Of a stretch of DNA of 64,000 bases, positions 12,106 through 39,724 are shown piece after piece; the stretch's first letter is position 1, and every line of letters begins with the position of its first letter. Both the position numbers and the translations under genes were made by a program. Source of the DNA: Cololabis saira (lineage: Eukaryota > Chordata > Actinopteri > Beloniformes > Belonidae); assembly GCF_033807715.1 (NCBI RefSeq), contig NC_084599.1:28814625-28878624 (forward strand), given 5' to 3'. The notes under the pieces are model-generated. The model searched no databases. It saw only the letters and a list, made by a program, of their open reading frames with translations, and was not told where the DNA came from.

Positions 12106-12111
12106 AATAAA
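12106..12111 (+). terminator. Candidate polyadenylation signal for ptger4
   Basis: AATAAA about 580 bases after the stop. The surrounding 'ggggatcaataaagtatt' also resembles a common fish retroposon tail, so the signal may be repeat-derived. A SINE-like phrase ('ttatccaaagcgacttaca') is at about 11,788-11,807 in the same UTR. Confidence 0.4.
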
Positions 12112-12119
12112 GTATTTTT

Positions 12120-13560
12120 GAATTGGAATTAAGTGTTTATCAATACTTTGAAAAAGCATGCATCATATCTGAATACATTTGGTGAAGCTGTTTTGAGTTT
12201 GAGGTGAAAACACAACAAAAAAAAAGAAAAAAAAACATTTAAAAACTGCAAAAAATTGTTCAGAAAACACGATAAAATAAAAATATTGACTCTACAAACA
12301 AGGTTCATTTTCTTCTGCTTTTTTAAACTTAAAACATTTACAAAACACAACATCAAAAACTAATTTTCTAGAGATAAGCTTTTTAGTATGTTTGTTGCAA
12401 AAAAAAGTGACTTTTTCGAAAGTTTGTCAAGTCTATGGCTCTGTTATTATTGTAATATTAAAAGTCCCAAAAAATGCTTCAGTCTCAGACTGAGGGATAT
12501 TCACACACAGGTGCAGCAATTGCCAGAATCTGAATTTATTTAGTGATTCTCAGTGTTCGTATAGATAATCTATAGCCTGCTTCACACAAGGGTGGCCCCT
12601 GGGTTAGCTCACAATCTAATGATGAGACTTATGCAAGAAATGTACTTACCGGTAAAAGCAGAGATATGTTTTTGTGTACGTAGGGGTATGTGTGAGATAT
12701 GCACATGTGTGCATGATGTACATAGAATGAGTATGCATGCATGATGTAAATGTAGCATGAGATATGAGACTCAAATATCAGAAAATATATTTTCGCTTGT
12801 TCCAGTTTTATTTTGGTCTTCAGATGCAGCAATGTCAGCATGGGAAACTTACGATGACTTTTGTATTTTGAAGTAGGAGAGACATTTAAAATAGATGAAG
12901 GTCAAAACGCACTGATCAAAAGATGCTGCTGATGCATGTTTGTATTAAAGTTTTGTTTATGCTGTAAACCTGTGTGCAATTTTGTCCTGGGATTTTTTTT
13001 GTCAAACGCAAACCAACAGAAGTGCAATTATCCACACTTAACAGATTCATAATACTGACACTGAGTTGTCTTGTCTGGCCTCCATTTATAATTAGCTACA
13101 TTATTTTTTATCCTGATGGATTTTGCTGATTTTTATGATAAAACGCCCTTTTTATATTTTTTTTGTTACTTTTGAACACACATGTACAAAATCATTGAAA
13201 ATGACAGGGGCAGTGTTTCAAGGTGATAAAGCTTCCCAGGGACAGAGTTCCATCTGCAAGAGTTTACATCAAAGATGCTTTTGAAATATATCAGACCATT
13301 TGTCTAGGAAGTACTGTATATTTAGAAAGATAAGGTCATATATGCCATCTATACATGGCAGTTATAAATCAAAAACAGCCACCTACCACGCTCTTAAACG
13401 TCAACATTGATGTTGCATTATGAGCTCTGTGGCCACTAGGGGGCAAAAGATTAAAAATAAAAATAAATCTTCCCCCTTCTTTCGTCTCATAACATGTCAA
13501 ATCAAAAGTGCCACTTTAAAGTCAAACCAGCACAAAATATCTTATGAACTATGAAGACGC

Positions 13561-13621
<61 letters not shown>

Positions 13622-14310
13622 TCGGTCCTTTGTCACACATGGTAAGATAATTAGTGGCCAGTGATGGGATTATTGAGAAAGATTGTTCCCATGAGACTGT
13701 GTCTCTGATAAAACGTCCGGATGATGATTCATTGCATGTGAAACAGACCAGAGAAAAAGTTTCTCAGTGTAAAACTGAAGTTACTCACAGTTTGGGGATT
13801 TCATCACCTGCTACACTACATTACGCAATATCTTAACCCTATAATGCCAGAAGTATCATATTTGAAGCATGAATTTCTGAGACCGTTGCATCCTCTTAAT
13901 CAAAAAAAGTTTCATACAAACCTAAAAAAAATGTGAAAAATAAAAATACTAAAAAAAAATAGGTAAATGTACCTAATGTATTCATAATAAGGAAATAATT
14001 ATTATAATTGCTTTAATACAAACATTTGAAGTGTTTGTGATTCCAATATTAGTGTTATTTCATGTCAGGCTTTTAAGGGTTAAAGGTAGTATCTGTATGT
14101 TTGAATCAATGCTGCAGATCAATAATGAGTCATATTGATCCTCAGGTTATCAGAAAACATTCCTTCGAAATTACTGCATGCACTCAAGAAAACTTTTAAT
14201 CAATTTAAAAGAGGGAGGAAAGTTTTCATAAATCTGAAATCACTTTTTTCTTTTTCAAATAAAGTCAAGGACTATTAGTTACAAAAGACAATTCACCATA
14301 TTCAGGATTC
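12120..14310. other. Intergenic stretch between two convergent genes
   Basis: AT-rich and without convincing coding sequence. The only clear feature is a GT microsatellite at 13,563-13,620. Confidence 0.6.
13563..13620. repeat. (GT)n microsatellite
   Basis: An uninterrupted GT run of nearly 60 bases. Confidence 0.95.
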
Positions 14311-14318
14311 ATGATGCA

Positions 14319-17300
14319 TTTATTTTCCCCAACATTTAAAAATAGTATTTACTAAACATAAGCAGACGAGACTGTGCGTAGCTGCACCTTTGTACATTTT
14401 TGTACCTTCAACACCATAAATAAAAGTCTATAAACATAGTTTATTTAAAAATTGTGTTGCGCTCCGTTCAAGACACAAAAATAACTATACATGTTTTACA
14501 AAGAATTCTTCCCGCTCTACATCTCATTATCATTTACAGCCCAGTAAAAAGCTTTACAACAGAGGCTAAAGTCTGTTTTTTAGCCCAGTGAGCTCACTGT
14601 ACAGAGAAGAAAAAAAAACAAAAAACACAGACATATGAACTCAAACAATGCATTAGTCCCATGTGTTATGAATTCTACATTTTGCCCACCTGCAAACAAG
14701 GCCTCTGTCCTGTGGTGCACCAGCATGAGTAGGGTTACGCTGCGCTTTTGGCAACATGAGAAAGGACATGAAGAGAAGTACAAGAGCATCTAAAAATATC
14801 TGCACAGAGATAAATCATCCAAAGCTTAGCGGTGGCTGTTTCTCCTCTCTGTCAAATGCTGAGTAAAATCATGTAAAAACATCATATTACTCATATCTTT
14901 AATTTTTATTAATTACTTAGCTCATGCTTTGCATCTTGACAGATTTTCCTAAAGTCACAAGTTAATCTAATCACCTGAGGCTGCACAAGCTCACATTTTA
15001 CTTAATTTATTGCATCAGTTGTCGATAAATAGGGAGTGTCATATATTTGCAAATTTAAATCACCTGCATCTTAAAAGTATTTGGTGTTTTTGAAAATATT
15101 TACAAAACAAATGTCTCAAGAGAAAGACTGCAGGAGGTTAGTGTTCACACATGAAGCGATCGTGAAACAGTTTCATTAGCCATCCATGCCTCATATAACT
15201 GTGGTACACAAGAAGATTTTATAATGGAAATGATGGTTCTTGCCACCTGATACTGTAAATGGCTTTCCCTCTTCTTTGAGAATTATTTTGGTCTCCAAAA
15301 TCTCCTCAGAAATACCGAGGCTCCAAAGCCGCCAGATGCCACAGGTATGTTGGGAGGACAACGTATCTGTTAGTGATCGCAGCTGTAGCTGCTTGTACGA
15401 GCTGATCAGACCTTTACTCTCACACATGTGGGAATGTGTCTGGATGTAAAACCAAACGGCTCATTCTCTGCCAAATGAAACCACCGTCACAAGTACGCAG
15501 TCATTTTATTCTCTAAAGTTTTCATAAGGTGGTTTACATTTTACTTTTATGAAAACTGGACATTTTAAGGGATGCACAAATCGAAGATTGAAATTTCATA
15601 CAGGAATAAACTATAAAGCACTAATCTCTTCCCAGATGGGTTTTTTTTTTTTTTATCCCTGTGACAGTGTTTAAAATGTTTAAAAACAGTACCACAAAAG
15701 GCATACTCTAACATTTTTACATCACCCTTCCTTTAACTACAGCTACAAGGGGCTACAGCTGAAAAAACAAGCTCTCACTTTGACTTGCACTTGATGCTGA
15801 AGCCTCCAAAATGCAAATGAAGAGTGTGGATCAGAACAAGAACATACATGAAAATAAATCTTCCTAACATTCTCTGTGCCTCAGGCAGAAAAATGTTTCA
15901 TACAAAATTTTAAATGACAGGATAAATCACTATATCCATCGAACAAATGCAATTATTAATAATGAAGGAAATTACAGTTGAGCCTTTAATTGCGCAAACC
16001 AAGCTTCTGATCTCACATGGGCCTCGGTTTTCAACTCTGGTTGACACCCCAAAAATCCACAATGTTTTTAACTACACAGTAGATAATTAAGTCACTTGAC
16101 GAATGGTCAATGTGCATAACACATTTTGTGATTTCAAGATGTGCAAACTTGATACAGTCACTATTCAAAGTCCAGAACAACCTTAGTTAAGGCTAAAAGA
16201 AAATATATGTGACATTGGAGAAGTACCAACAAGATTTTTATTTTTGTTATTTTTATAACTCTTTTAAGCCTTAAAGTGAAAACAAATAAATGGCTGTTCC
16301 ATTTATTAAGACGGAGAAATAAAAATAAAGCGGAAAACCCTGCTACCCTGCTGTTTGCAGCTGTTACAGTGAACATAACAGGTAGAGCTTGAGAAAGAAA
16401 AAGGGAGGGGGGTAAATTAAAAAAGCCAACTTTTTACATTTATGCTTCTTGAGACCAAGAAATAGCATCTCTGTTTCACAGGGAACCAAAGACAGATAAA
16501 TAAGAGGTCACTGACCTTTCCAAAATCCAGAACAGGTCTCACTCTTTTTTTTTAATGTTATAAAACACTTTGTGTTTAAAATAAATGTGTAATTAAAAAA
16601 ATTGAATAAACATTTTCATCAGGAACTGTAAACTAGCCAATTAAAAATTTTGATCGTGCCCAAAAAATAAATAAATACATAAAATACTGGCCTGGTTTGC
16701 TCCAGTGTTGCAAATGGGTTTCAATTTGGACATTTTCCCTTACTGGCCACGTTTTTCTGTGATCGACATTACACCGCGAGCACAACACCTGGGTTACGGC
16801 GTCTTGTGTCAACACTACAACTGTGCCAGACTGTCAGGCCGCGTTTATAACTATTAGTGTCCACACGGTGACAAACACGCAGTGGCAGCACTAACATGTT
16901 GAAATTAGCTTTCAAACATTTGCAAATCAGCATTTAAGTACAGCTGAACTGGATCAGACGCCAATTGGTAACTAAGACCAAGGCTGCGACAAGTCAGTGT
17001 CAGATATGTCCTGTGAATGTGTGAAGATTATAAACATTTACCATATTGTCACCCTCAGACCATACATGCCAAAATAAATACAATACACTAGAATATCATA
17101 AAATAAAATCCCAAGAGCTCTAATTTCTAACTATACTTTTAGATTTTTTTGCTTGAACTTAAGATCACATTCCTGGTGTTGTGATAATGCCAAATATATG
17201 AACAATGATGGACACTAAAAACTCTGATAAAGGATATTCTAAGAATCTGTAACCTACACATCTGTGATCTATAAACTGCAAATTAACTTATACTGAGAGC

Positions 17301-17734
17301 ACCATGCTTGTAATTTCCCATCACATGATGTCAGCACAGACGTGTGACGATCCAGGAAAATCCACATAAGAGAAATCCAGCGTATTAAGGGACGAGATAG
17401 AAGTCAGGCAAAACCTATTTTGTAGATTAAGCAACGTGTTGAACTTCTAAGCCGAAAAAGGAGCAGTTTAAGCACTCTACCCCCGCCGACAAAGATCTGA
17501 GGCAGAAAGTCAGAAATTTGGTTGATTACAATAATGATGGAAAAAAAAAAAAAAAAAAAAAGAATCACCCTACTTTTTCTAATCTAGAACTTTATTTTCA
17601 GAACATTAGATCTTGTTTTCATCTCAAAACACCTTGCATCTGGCAGTTAATATCTCTCACCATAATTGTTCAAACAGCTCATGTTCAGGACAGGTTTGGT
17701 TGAGACTACGTCCCAAACTGCAATACCCTTAAAT

Positions 17735-17766
<32 letters not shown>

Positions 17767-18358
17767 GGACCCCCCTCCCAAAAAAAGATGTATGCCAAGC
17801 CTTGATCATATCAAGATCTAAGCTTGTTTGTTAATTAAGTAACTGATGCTTGAAATCAAATCTCGTCCTAAATCCGTTTTACAAATTCTGCTGTTGAAGG
17901 CCCATCTGCTTTAAACCTTGAAACTTATTCACAGCAAATTTGACGGGGTGAGTGATGACTGAAAATTAACAAAGATAAATTATGGCTGGTTGTTTAAAAA
18001 TATAAGTACATACCTACCAGCTGTTGCACATTTCTACATCAGCATACCATGGCTTGATCTGTCACCGACATGTCTGAAAATGGCTGATATGCTTTTTCCC
18101 CTCCTATCAAGCCATCATATACAGTTTGTGCCAAAATAATAAATAAAGATGTACAGAAAGGCTGTAAGAATATGAAGTGTAGACAGGCTCACGCCCCTTA
18201 GCCCATCAGAACTGACTCTTCTCACTTTCACTCTCCAGGACAAACAGCACTTGCCTTCAGTCTCAACTTTGAGGTGGGTGTGAGGACCCGATGCTGGGAG
18301 GGCACTTGCACACAGTGACTTGTGTGACAGCTACCCAAAGTGAGGATGACCACCTCCG
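14319..18358 (-). other. slc35e1: Probable long 3' UTR of slc35e1
   Basis: About 4 kb downstream of the slc35e1 stop with no exon-like structure and few recognisable repeats, unlike the flanking intergenic DNA. Minus-strand AATAAA signals occur at 17,590-17,595 and 14,319-14,324, so a short and a long transcript are both possible. This is inferred from position and repeat poverty; RNA data would decide. It holds a poly-A run at 17,540-17,561 and a CAG-rich run near 17,738-17,767. Confidence 0.4.
17738..17767. repeat. Short CAG/AGC-rich repeat
   Basis: An imperfect CAG/CAA run of about ten units in a probable 3' UTR, in no coding frame. Confidence 0.7.
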
Positions 18359-33524
<15,166 letters not shown>

Positions 33525-33579
33525 CTTCTTCCCGAGCTGCCTCGGCTAGAGTCACCGGCCGACGGCGGCGTGTCTTCTA

Positions 33580-33722
33580 GCCGGATTTATGGTTCTGCGT
33601 TAAGTCGACGCAGAGCTTACGGCGTAGAGTACCGCGGCGACGCGCACCTTACTTTGCGCGTCGCCGCGGTACCCTACGCCGTAAGGTCTGCGTTGGTGTA
33701 ACGCGGAACCATAAATCAGGCT
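33580..33722. mobile_element. GC-rich palindromic MITE, copy 2, just upstream of slc35e1
   Basis: Same family as 27,622-27,750. It lies 56-198 bases upstream of the slc35e1 ATG, so it falls in the 5' UTR or core promoter. The arms contain CGCGGCGACGCGCA and complement. Single-base differences between the copies show they are not recent duplicates. Confidence 0.88.
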
Positions 33723-34163
33723 GCGCGGGGGGAGGAGACTAGGCTGTTCCAGGGGAAGGGGGCCGGCTGTTCCGGGGAGGAAATACGGCCAACGGCTTCC
33801 GGACACTTTCAAAATAAGATCAGAATCTGGGGCCGGTGTTGTGCCAAAAAGTGATTGCCTGCCAGAATCTGATTTCTCCCCTGAAAATGGGTCTTTTTAC
33901 CTGCCAAAAATTGATTGAAGACCAAATACAATTAATGAAAGGTTGTTTCTACCTAAATATGATTTGATCTCATTCTTGAGCTTCATAATATAAATACTAC
34001 AGCTCACAGGATTAACTCTTTTAAAGGACCATTACAACACAAAATAGGTATTTTCACCTGCCAAAAATTGATTGATACAGTTAATACAAATACAGTTAAT
34101 AAAAAACAGTTTTCTGAGCTTATCAATATGATTCTGTCCTTCACAGGATAAGTCAAATGGATC

Positions 34164-34480
34164 ACTGCAAAAACTCAAAAGCTTACAAGAATATTTGTCT
34201 TATTTCTAGTTAAAATGTCTCGTTTTAGTAAAAAAAATCTCATTACACTTAAAACAAGACTCATCACTGGAAAAAACAACAATTTTCACCTGTTTCAAGT
34301 AGATTTTCACTTGAAACAAGTAGAAAAATCTGCCAATGGAACAAGATTTTTTTTGCTTGTAATAAGAAGATAAATCTTGTCCCCACTGGCAGATCTAATT
34401 ATTTCAAGTGAAAATTTACTTGAAACAGGTGAACATTGTGAAATAAGTTATTTTTGTATTGTTATTTTTCTGGTGATAAC
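34164..34480. mobile_element. Foldback MITE (CACTGCAAAAACT family), third copy
   Basis: Matches 6315-6994 and 32,101-32,540 in sequence and inverted arms. It is followed by a G6-motif repeat ('aggggggatgccatcc', 34,505-34,605) that ends where the LINE begins. Confidence 0.75.
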
Positions 34481-34609
34481 TCTTCATTCATTGATGAAAT
34501 GACATAAGTGATGGAAAGGGGGGATGGCAGTTTTACAGGGGGGGTGATTTGGACCGTTTTTATTTCAGGGGGGATGCCATCCCCCCTCATCCCCCCTCAA
34601 CTCGAGTAC

Positions 34610-36095
34610 TGGGTATAGATGGAATTGCTGCAGAGCATCTCAAACATGCCAGCTATCGGCTCTCTCCACTGTTGGCCATGTGTTTCACTGGTATCATGGT
34701 GCATGGTGTTCTCCCGGACTCCATCCTGTCTGTTTTGCTGGTTCCAGTTCTTAAGGAGAAGGCTGGCCAATTAAACAGCATGGACAATTATAGGCCAATT
34801 GCCATTGCCAGTATCCTGTCTAAGGTGCTGGAAAGAATTATTTTAAATAGGATGGGAATTTATGTTTTAACTACCGACAATCAATTTGGGTTTAAAAGAA
34901 AACACAGTACTGATTTATGCATCTATGCCTTAAAGGAGATAGTTACTAAATATCAAAGTCAAAACTCTTCTGTGTTTCTCTGCTTCATTGATGCCTCTAA
35001 GGCATTTGATAGAATCAACCAGGAAAAATGATTTGTCAAATTACTTGAGAGAGATGTTCCTAAGTATATTGCTAGAATTCTTATGTATTGGTATGCTCAG
35101 CAAACATTCCAGGTCAAGTGGAAGTGGGATAATACTGTCTCTGCTCCTTTTCATGTGGGCAATAGGGTCCGTCAAGGAGGAATTTTATCTCCTATTCTTT
35201 TTAATGTATATATGGATGACCTTTCAAGACAGTTAAATTAATGTAAAACAGGCTGTATTGTGGGAGATCATGTTGTTAATCATCTCATGTATGCTGATGA
35301 CCTTGTTGTACTCTGTCCATATACTGCTGGGTTACAACAACTGTTAAGAATATGCACACAGTATGGCAGGAAATTTGATATTAACTATAACTCCCAAAAA
35401 AAGTAAGGTCATGGTCGTGAGATATAGAGAGGACAAGAATTCGTTTTTTCCTGCCATACACCTCTCAGATGGTTCTTTAGATATGACTAAGGAATTGAAA
35501 TATCTTGGACATGTCTTCTCAGAAGATCTTGTGGATGACAGTGACATCCACCGTCAATACTGTAAAATATATGCACAGGTCAATACTTTGTTGAGGAAAT
35601 TTTTTATGTTTTCTACAGATGTTAAATGTGCTCTGTTTGGGGCTTATATCACCCCGTTATATACAGCTCATCTCTGGTCTTCTTACAGAGTGAAAAGTAT
35701 GCAGAAGCTTAGAATGGCATATAATGATGCCATGAGGTTGCTGCTCCGGGTTCCTAGGAGGCACAGTGCCAGCCAGTTATTTGTGTCCTCTAATGTACCA
35801 ACATGTCAGGCACTGTTACTGTACGAAAGCTAATGTTTAATTTTATGTGTCGACTGGATATGACAGAAAATAGCATCATTATGGCCTTAACCAGCCCTAT
35901 GTTGGGCTATCGGTTCACATCCAGGCTTCGAAAGCACTGGCATGATAGCTTGCACCTTTTTCCTGTACAATGATGAAATTTTGATTTTTTTTAAATTTTT
36001 TTTTTTAAAAGTATGTAATGGTTGTGTGTTTGTGTATGTTGGATGTGTGTGGGCCTTCTGAGTCTGTAATAAAGATTATTATTATCATTATTATT
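34610..36095 (+). pseudogene. Dead non-LTR retrotransposon reverse transcriptase
   Basis: A 5'-truncated LINE. Reverse transcriptase blocks in order: NYRPIAIASILSKVLERI, FGFKRKHSTD, FLCFIDASKAFDRIN, VRQGGILSPILFNVYMDDL, MYADDLVVL (catalytic YADD), then a C-terminal domain. The frame is broken by a shift near 35,027, a stop near 35,237 and a shift near 35,400, so no enzyme is made. The 3' end has AATAAAGATT and an ATT-rich tail at about 36,068-36,095. Clade not certain (CR1/L2/Rex-like or related). Confidence 0.88.
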
Positions 36096-36154
36096 GGCTA
36101 CGGAAGAGTATTAGGGTCAGGCAGGAGAAAAATAAAATTTTAGAAGATTTTTTT

Positions 36155-36550
36155 TTCATTATGCACTTTGAGAAAAAAGTCAAAATGTTGAGAAAAAAGT
36201 CAAAATGTTGAGAAAAAAATCGAAATGTCGACAAAAAAGTCGAAATGTCGACAAAAAAGTCAAGAAAAAAGTCGAAATGCCAAGATTAATGTTGAAGTAC
36301 AATTTTGAGGAAAAAGTCGAAATGTTGAGAAAAAAGTTGAAATGTCGAGAAAAAAGTCAAAATGTTGAGATTAATGTTGAAGTACAATTTCAGGAAAAAA
36401 GTCAAAACGTTGAGAAAGATTGAGTCAAAATTTTGTGAATAAAGTTGAAATGTTGAGAAAAAAGGCGAAATTTTGACTTTATTCTTCAAATTGTATTTCA
36501 ACATTATTCTCGACATTTCGACTTTTTTCTCGAAAGTGCACAATAAAAAA
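36155..36550. repeat. Degenerate GAGAAAAAAGTCGAAATGTT array with inverted end
   Basis: About fifteen diverged copies of a unit near 'gagaaaaaagtcgaaatg', with lengths varying around 15-20 bases. The final stretch (36,470-36,540) is in inverted orientation, and the outermost 'gcactttgag'/'ctcgaaagtgc' form an end-to-end inverted pair. Open frames on both strands are by-products of the repeat. Confidence 0.8.
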
Positions 36551-37139
36551 AAAATCTTCCCCTCTCAAATATCTTTTTCTCCTGCATGGCCCTGATACTC
36601 TTCTGTAATTGGCCAAGTCAGGTCAAACAAGACAGGGAATTTGACTGGTTGTTTCGCTCACTGCACAGTAAAATAGACAAATGACAGCTCTTATTAACAA
36701 CTAACAAGTTAACAACTAACTAATGACTGGAACACACTACAAAACACTCTAAAACCTGCAACAAATTACAGTTGACTCTTGCACCTGTTGATCAGGCCGA
36801 CTTGCCACATCTCAATTTTTTTGTATTTATATTTATTATATTATGCAATTTTATATAACTTTTTTTTTCTAGCACTCCCCTTCCCCTCTCCCCTCAAAGT
36901 GCGTATGCTCTTTGTTAAGGCTGCATTTGCAAATAAGAAGTTGTTCTTAAATTGATTGCCTGGGTAAATAAAGGTTAAATAAAAAAATAAAAACATATAT
37001 ACAGTTTTAAAAAAAAGTGAAAGGTGCAGCAGTATGAGGTAGACATGGTTATTTAAAGGTGCATTGTTACAGCATATGATTGTGGTTATTATTATTATTG
37101 CATAGTGATTGATTACTCTGAGACTCTAAGAGTGATGAG

Positions 37140-37755
37140 AGTTCATCGGAGCAACAGCTTGGGGGAAGAAACTGTCTCTGGAGGTTTTGGCCTACAGTGC
37201 TCTGTAGTGCCGTCCAGAGGGGAGGAGTTCGAACAGACTGTGTCCTGGGTGTGAGGGGTCTGCAGAGATGCTACCTGCCCGTTTCCTGGTCCTGGACCGG
37301 TACAGGATAGATGGGAGGTTAGTCCCAATTATCCTCTCCGCAGACCTAATTGTCCGTTGCAGTCTGTGCCTGTCTAGTTTGGTGGCCGATCCGAACCAGA
37401 CAGTGATGGACGCGCAGAGAACAGACTGGATGATGGCAGAGTAGAAGGTGGTCAGCAGCTGCTGTGGCAGGTTAAACTTCCTGAGCTGACGCAGGAAGTA
37501 CAACCTCTGCAGAACCTTCTTCCGGACAGAGTTGATGTGGGTGGTGGGTCCACTGTCATCTCCACAGTCTTGAGCGGGTTCAGCTCCAGGTGGTTTTGAC
37601 TGCACCAGTGGACCAGCTGTTCCACTTCCTGTCTGTACACAGACTCATTACCCCCCCGGATCAGGCTGGTGGTGTCATCCGCGTACTTCAGGAGTTTCAC
37701 AGAAGAGTCTCCTGAGGTGCAGTCGTTGGTGTAGAGGGAGAAGAGCAGTGGCAAC
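37140..37755 (-). pseudogene. LINE fragment, Rex1/L2-like 3' end
   Basis: The minus strand encodes LLKYADDTTSLI (YADD catalytic motif), HLELNPLKT, then after a frame change near 37,550 the conserved tail VLQRLYFLRQLRKFNLPQ, TFYSAIIQSVLCASITVWFG and an RSAERIIG block. It is 5'-truncated and frameshifted, hence inactive. Confidence 0.85.
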
Positions 37756-37759
37756 TGCA

Positions 37760-38440
37760 GCGTGGTGCAAGGATTTAAATAAATATAAAATAGGGTTTAA
37801 AACATTTGAATAACTTTATAACAGGAGGTACACAAAACTGTTCATTTCTCAACGTGTAATACTCTAATTACAATCCCCAATTCCAAAAGGGATGTGTTGC
37901 TGCCTTCAAATTTAAATTGAGCTAATATTTTCCACGACAGGCCATAATACAGCACCTATCTAAATATGAGTTTGGAAATCACTACATTGTTTTTATTTTC
38001 AGCTCTAAGTGTCACAACTTTTTTTTTTTTTTTTTTAGAACTGGGGTTATACATGGCCACACCGAAATTTCAGATGAAACCAATAAACTAAATTTATATG
38101 AAAAAAAAACAAAAAAAAACCAACCTTCAACTTGACGACTGAGACACTTCAACTGTATTTGAATTTGCTTTTTTTTTCTTTTTTAAGATCCAAATACTCA
38201 GTGTAAAAGCGCCAATATAATAATAATAATAATGATAATAATAAAGAACCCGTGTTTAAAAACTGTTGCCCATTTTTCTAACACAAATTATACTTAATAG
38301 ATTAAACTTCTAATGCTGTTGCACAGAAGAGACTGTCAAATTAATGTCCATGACTGCACGAAATCAGCTTCATAAATAAACAACCCCCTCAAAAAAATAC
38401 AGACATTCCTCCTAAATAAAGAAAAACAATCACAATTCTT
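37760..38440. other. Intergenic, no gene seen
   Basis: AT-rich sequence with homopolymer runs and a short ATA/AAT repeat near 38,217-38,245. Nothing else supported. Confidence 0.6.
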
Positions 38441-39724
38441 TTCACTTTTTTTATTAACATATATTAACATGTCCATTTATTGGACTAGGTAGCAAATCTT
38501 TTCTTCTGCATTCAATTGAACACAAAAGTTTAACACCCATCCATTCACTAAGGCTCTGTCTTCAGGGGAAACGCTGGTTTCCATAAGGCAAACAATATCT
38601 AAAGGAATGCTATTAAGTACTTTATCCAGCTTCTCAGTTTGTATCTCAGTTCTCCCAGCCAGTCCAAAGATGAAAGGGTGTAAGCAAGCACAATCTGCTT
38701 GGCCCTTCCAATTCACATTTTACAAATCTACTTCATAAAAACTAAATGGAAAAGGCAATATTAAAAATAAGTACATAAATATAGAGCGTCAACTTTTTTT
38801 CTGAATAAAGTACAGTATGTCGGTGGCATCGACAGGGAATATGCAGCATCACTGACGTATCATTACACCAATTCTGGACAAAGACCTCTCAAAAAAGATG
38901 GTTAAACGTTGAAAATATTAATAAATATCTTGTAGGACATCTTCATCAGCTTGTACAATTATATCTGGAAAGCTAGAACTTTTCCCCCCGTCTCACCAAA
39001 AACTCATATTACCTTTGTGTTAATGGCAAACAAGAAAAATACTGAATCGTTTTCCGATTGATTTGTTGGCTCTTTGTGGCAAACAGGATAGGAACATTCG
39101 TTTTAAAGGAGGTCTTCAAAAATGTAATTGATACTAGCAACATACCATTGTTAATGATCACTTTTTTTTTCTAAAAAAGTGATCATTCCAGCTTTAACAG
39201 ATAACATGCTTTAATTAAGATGCAGAAGCAAAGGTGGCATCTGTAGGGAGATCTCTGTTCAAATTTAGCCATTGCTCTTTTAACTGATACGATTTATAGT
39301 AAAAATAATGCCCTCGATCAACTGTGCATGGAAGCAGGAAATAAGGTTATTTCACAGTCCACAAGGCTTTAGGATAACATTAACTTAAGACGAATAAAAT
39401 GTGTGACATATTGGAGCTGCCCCTATATGCATCTTGTAAATACAAGCAGTACATTTATTAAATGCCAACAGACCAATGGTATGAAAAATGCATAGCTTTT
39501 CCCTTCCTAACAAACTGTTCTCATACAACGTTCACAAAATAGAGGGCAACACCTGATTTCACCTCCCGTGCTCTAATAGGAGCACAGGCAAACAGCATAT
39601 GTATTTCATATTCACCGACAGTAACACAACACAGCTTGAAGGAGAGACTTCACACACCCAGAGCTGCTCTGCTCCACAGCAAAGGCAAGTTACAACTTAC
39701 AACAAGGAAACCCCAACCTCAGTT
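38440..39724 (-). other. med26: Probable 3' UTR of med26
   Basis: Non-repetitive sequence downstream of the med26 stop. Minus-strand AATAAA signals are at 38,476-38,481 and about 38,449. An open frame of 79 codons (38,477-38,716) ends right at the first signal; it is treated as a chance frame in the UTR. Confidence 0.55.

Noticed and set aside
34549..35833. Host protein-coding gene
   Set aside because: Reverse transcriptase motifs with two frameshifts and a stop; a truncated LINE.
36205..36543. Lys-rich and Phe-rich coding frames
   Set aside because: By-products of the degenerate GAGAAAAAAGTC array on each strand.
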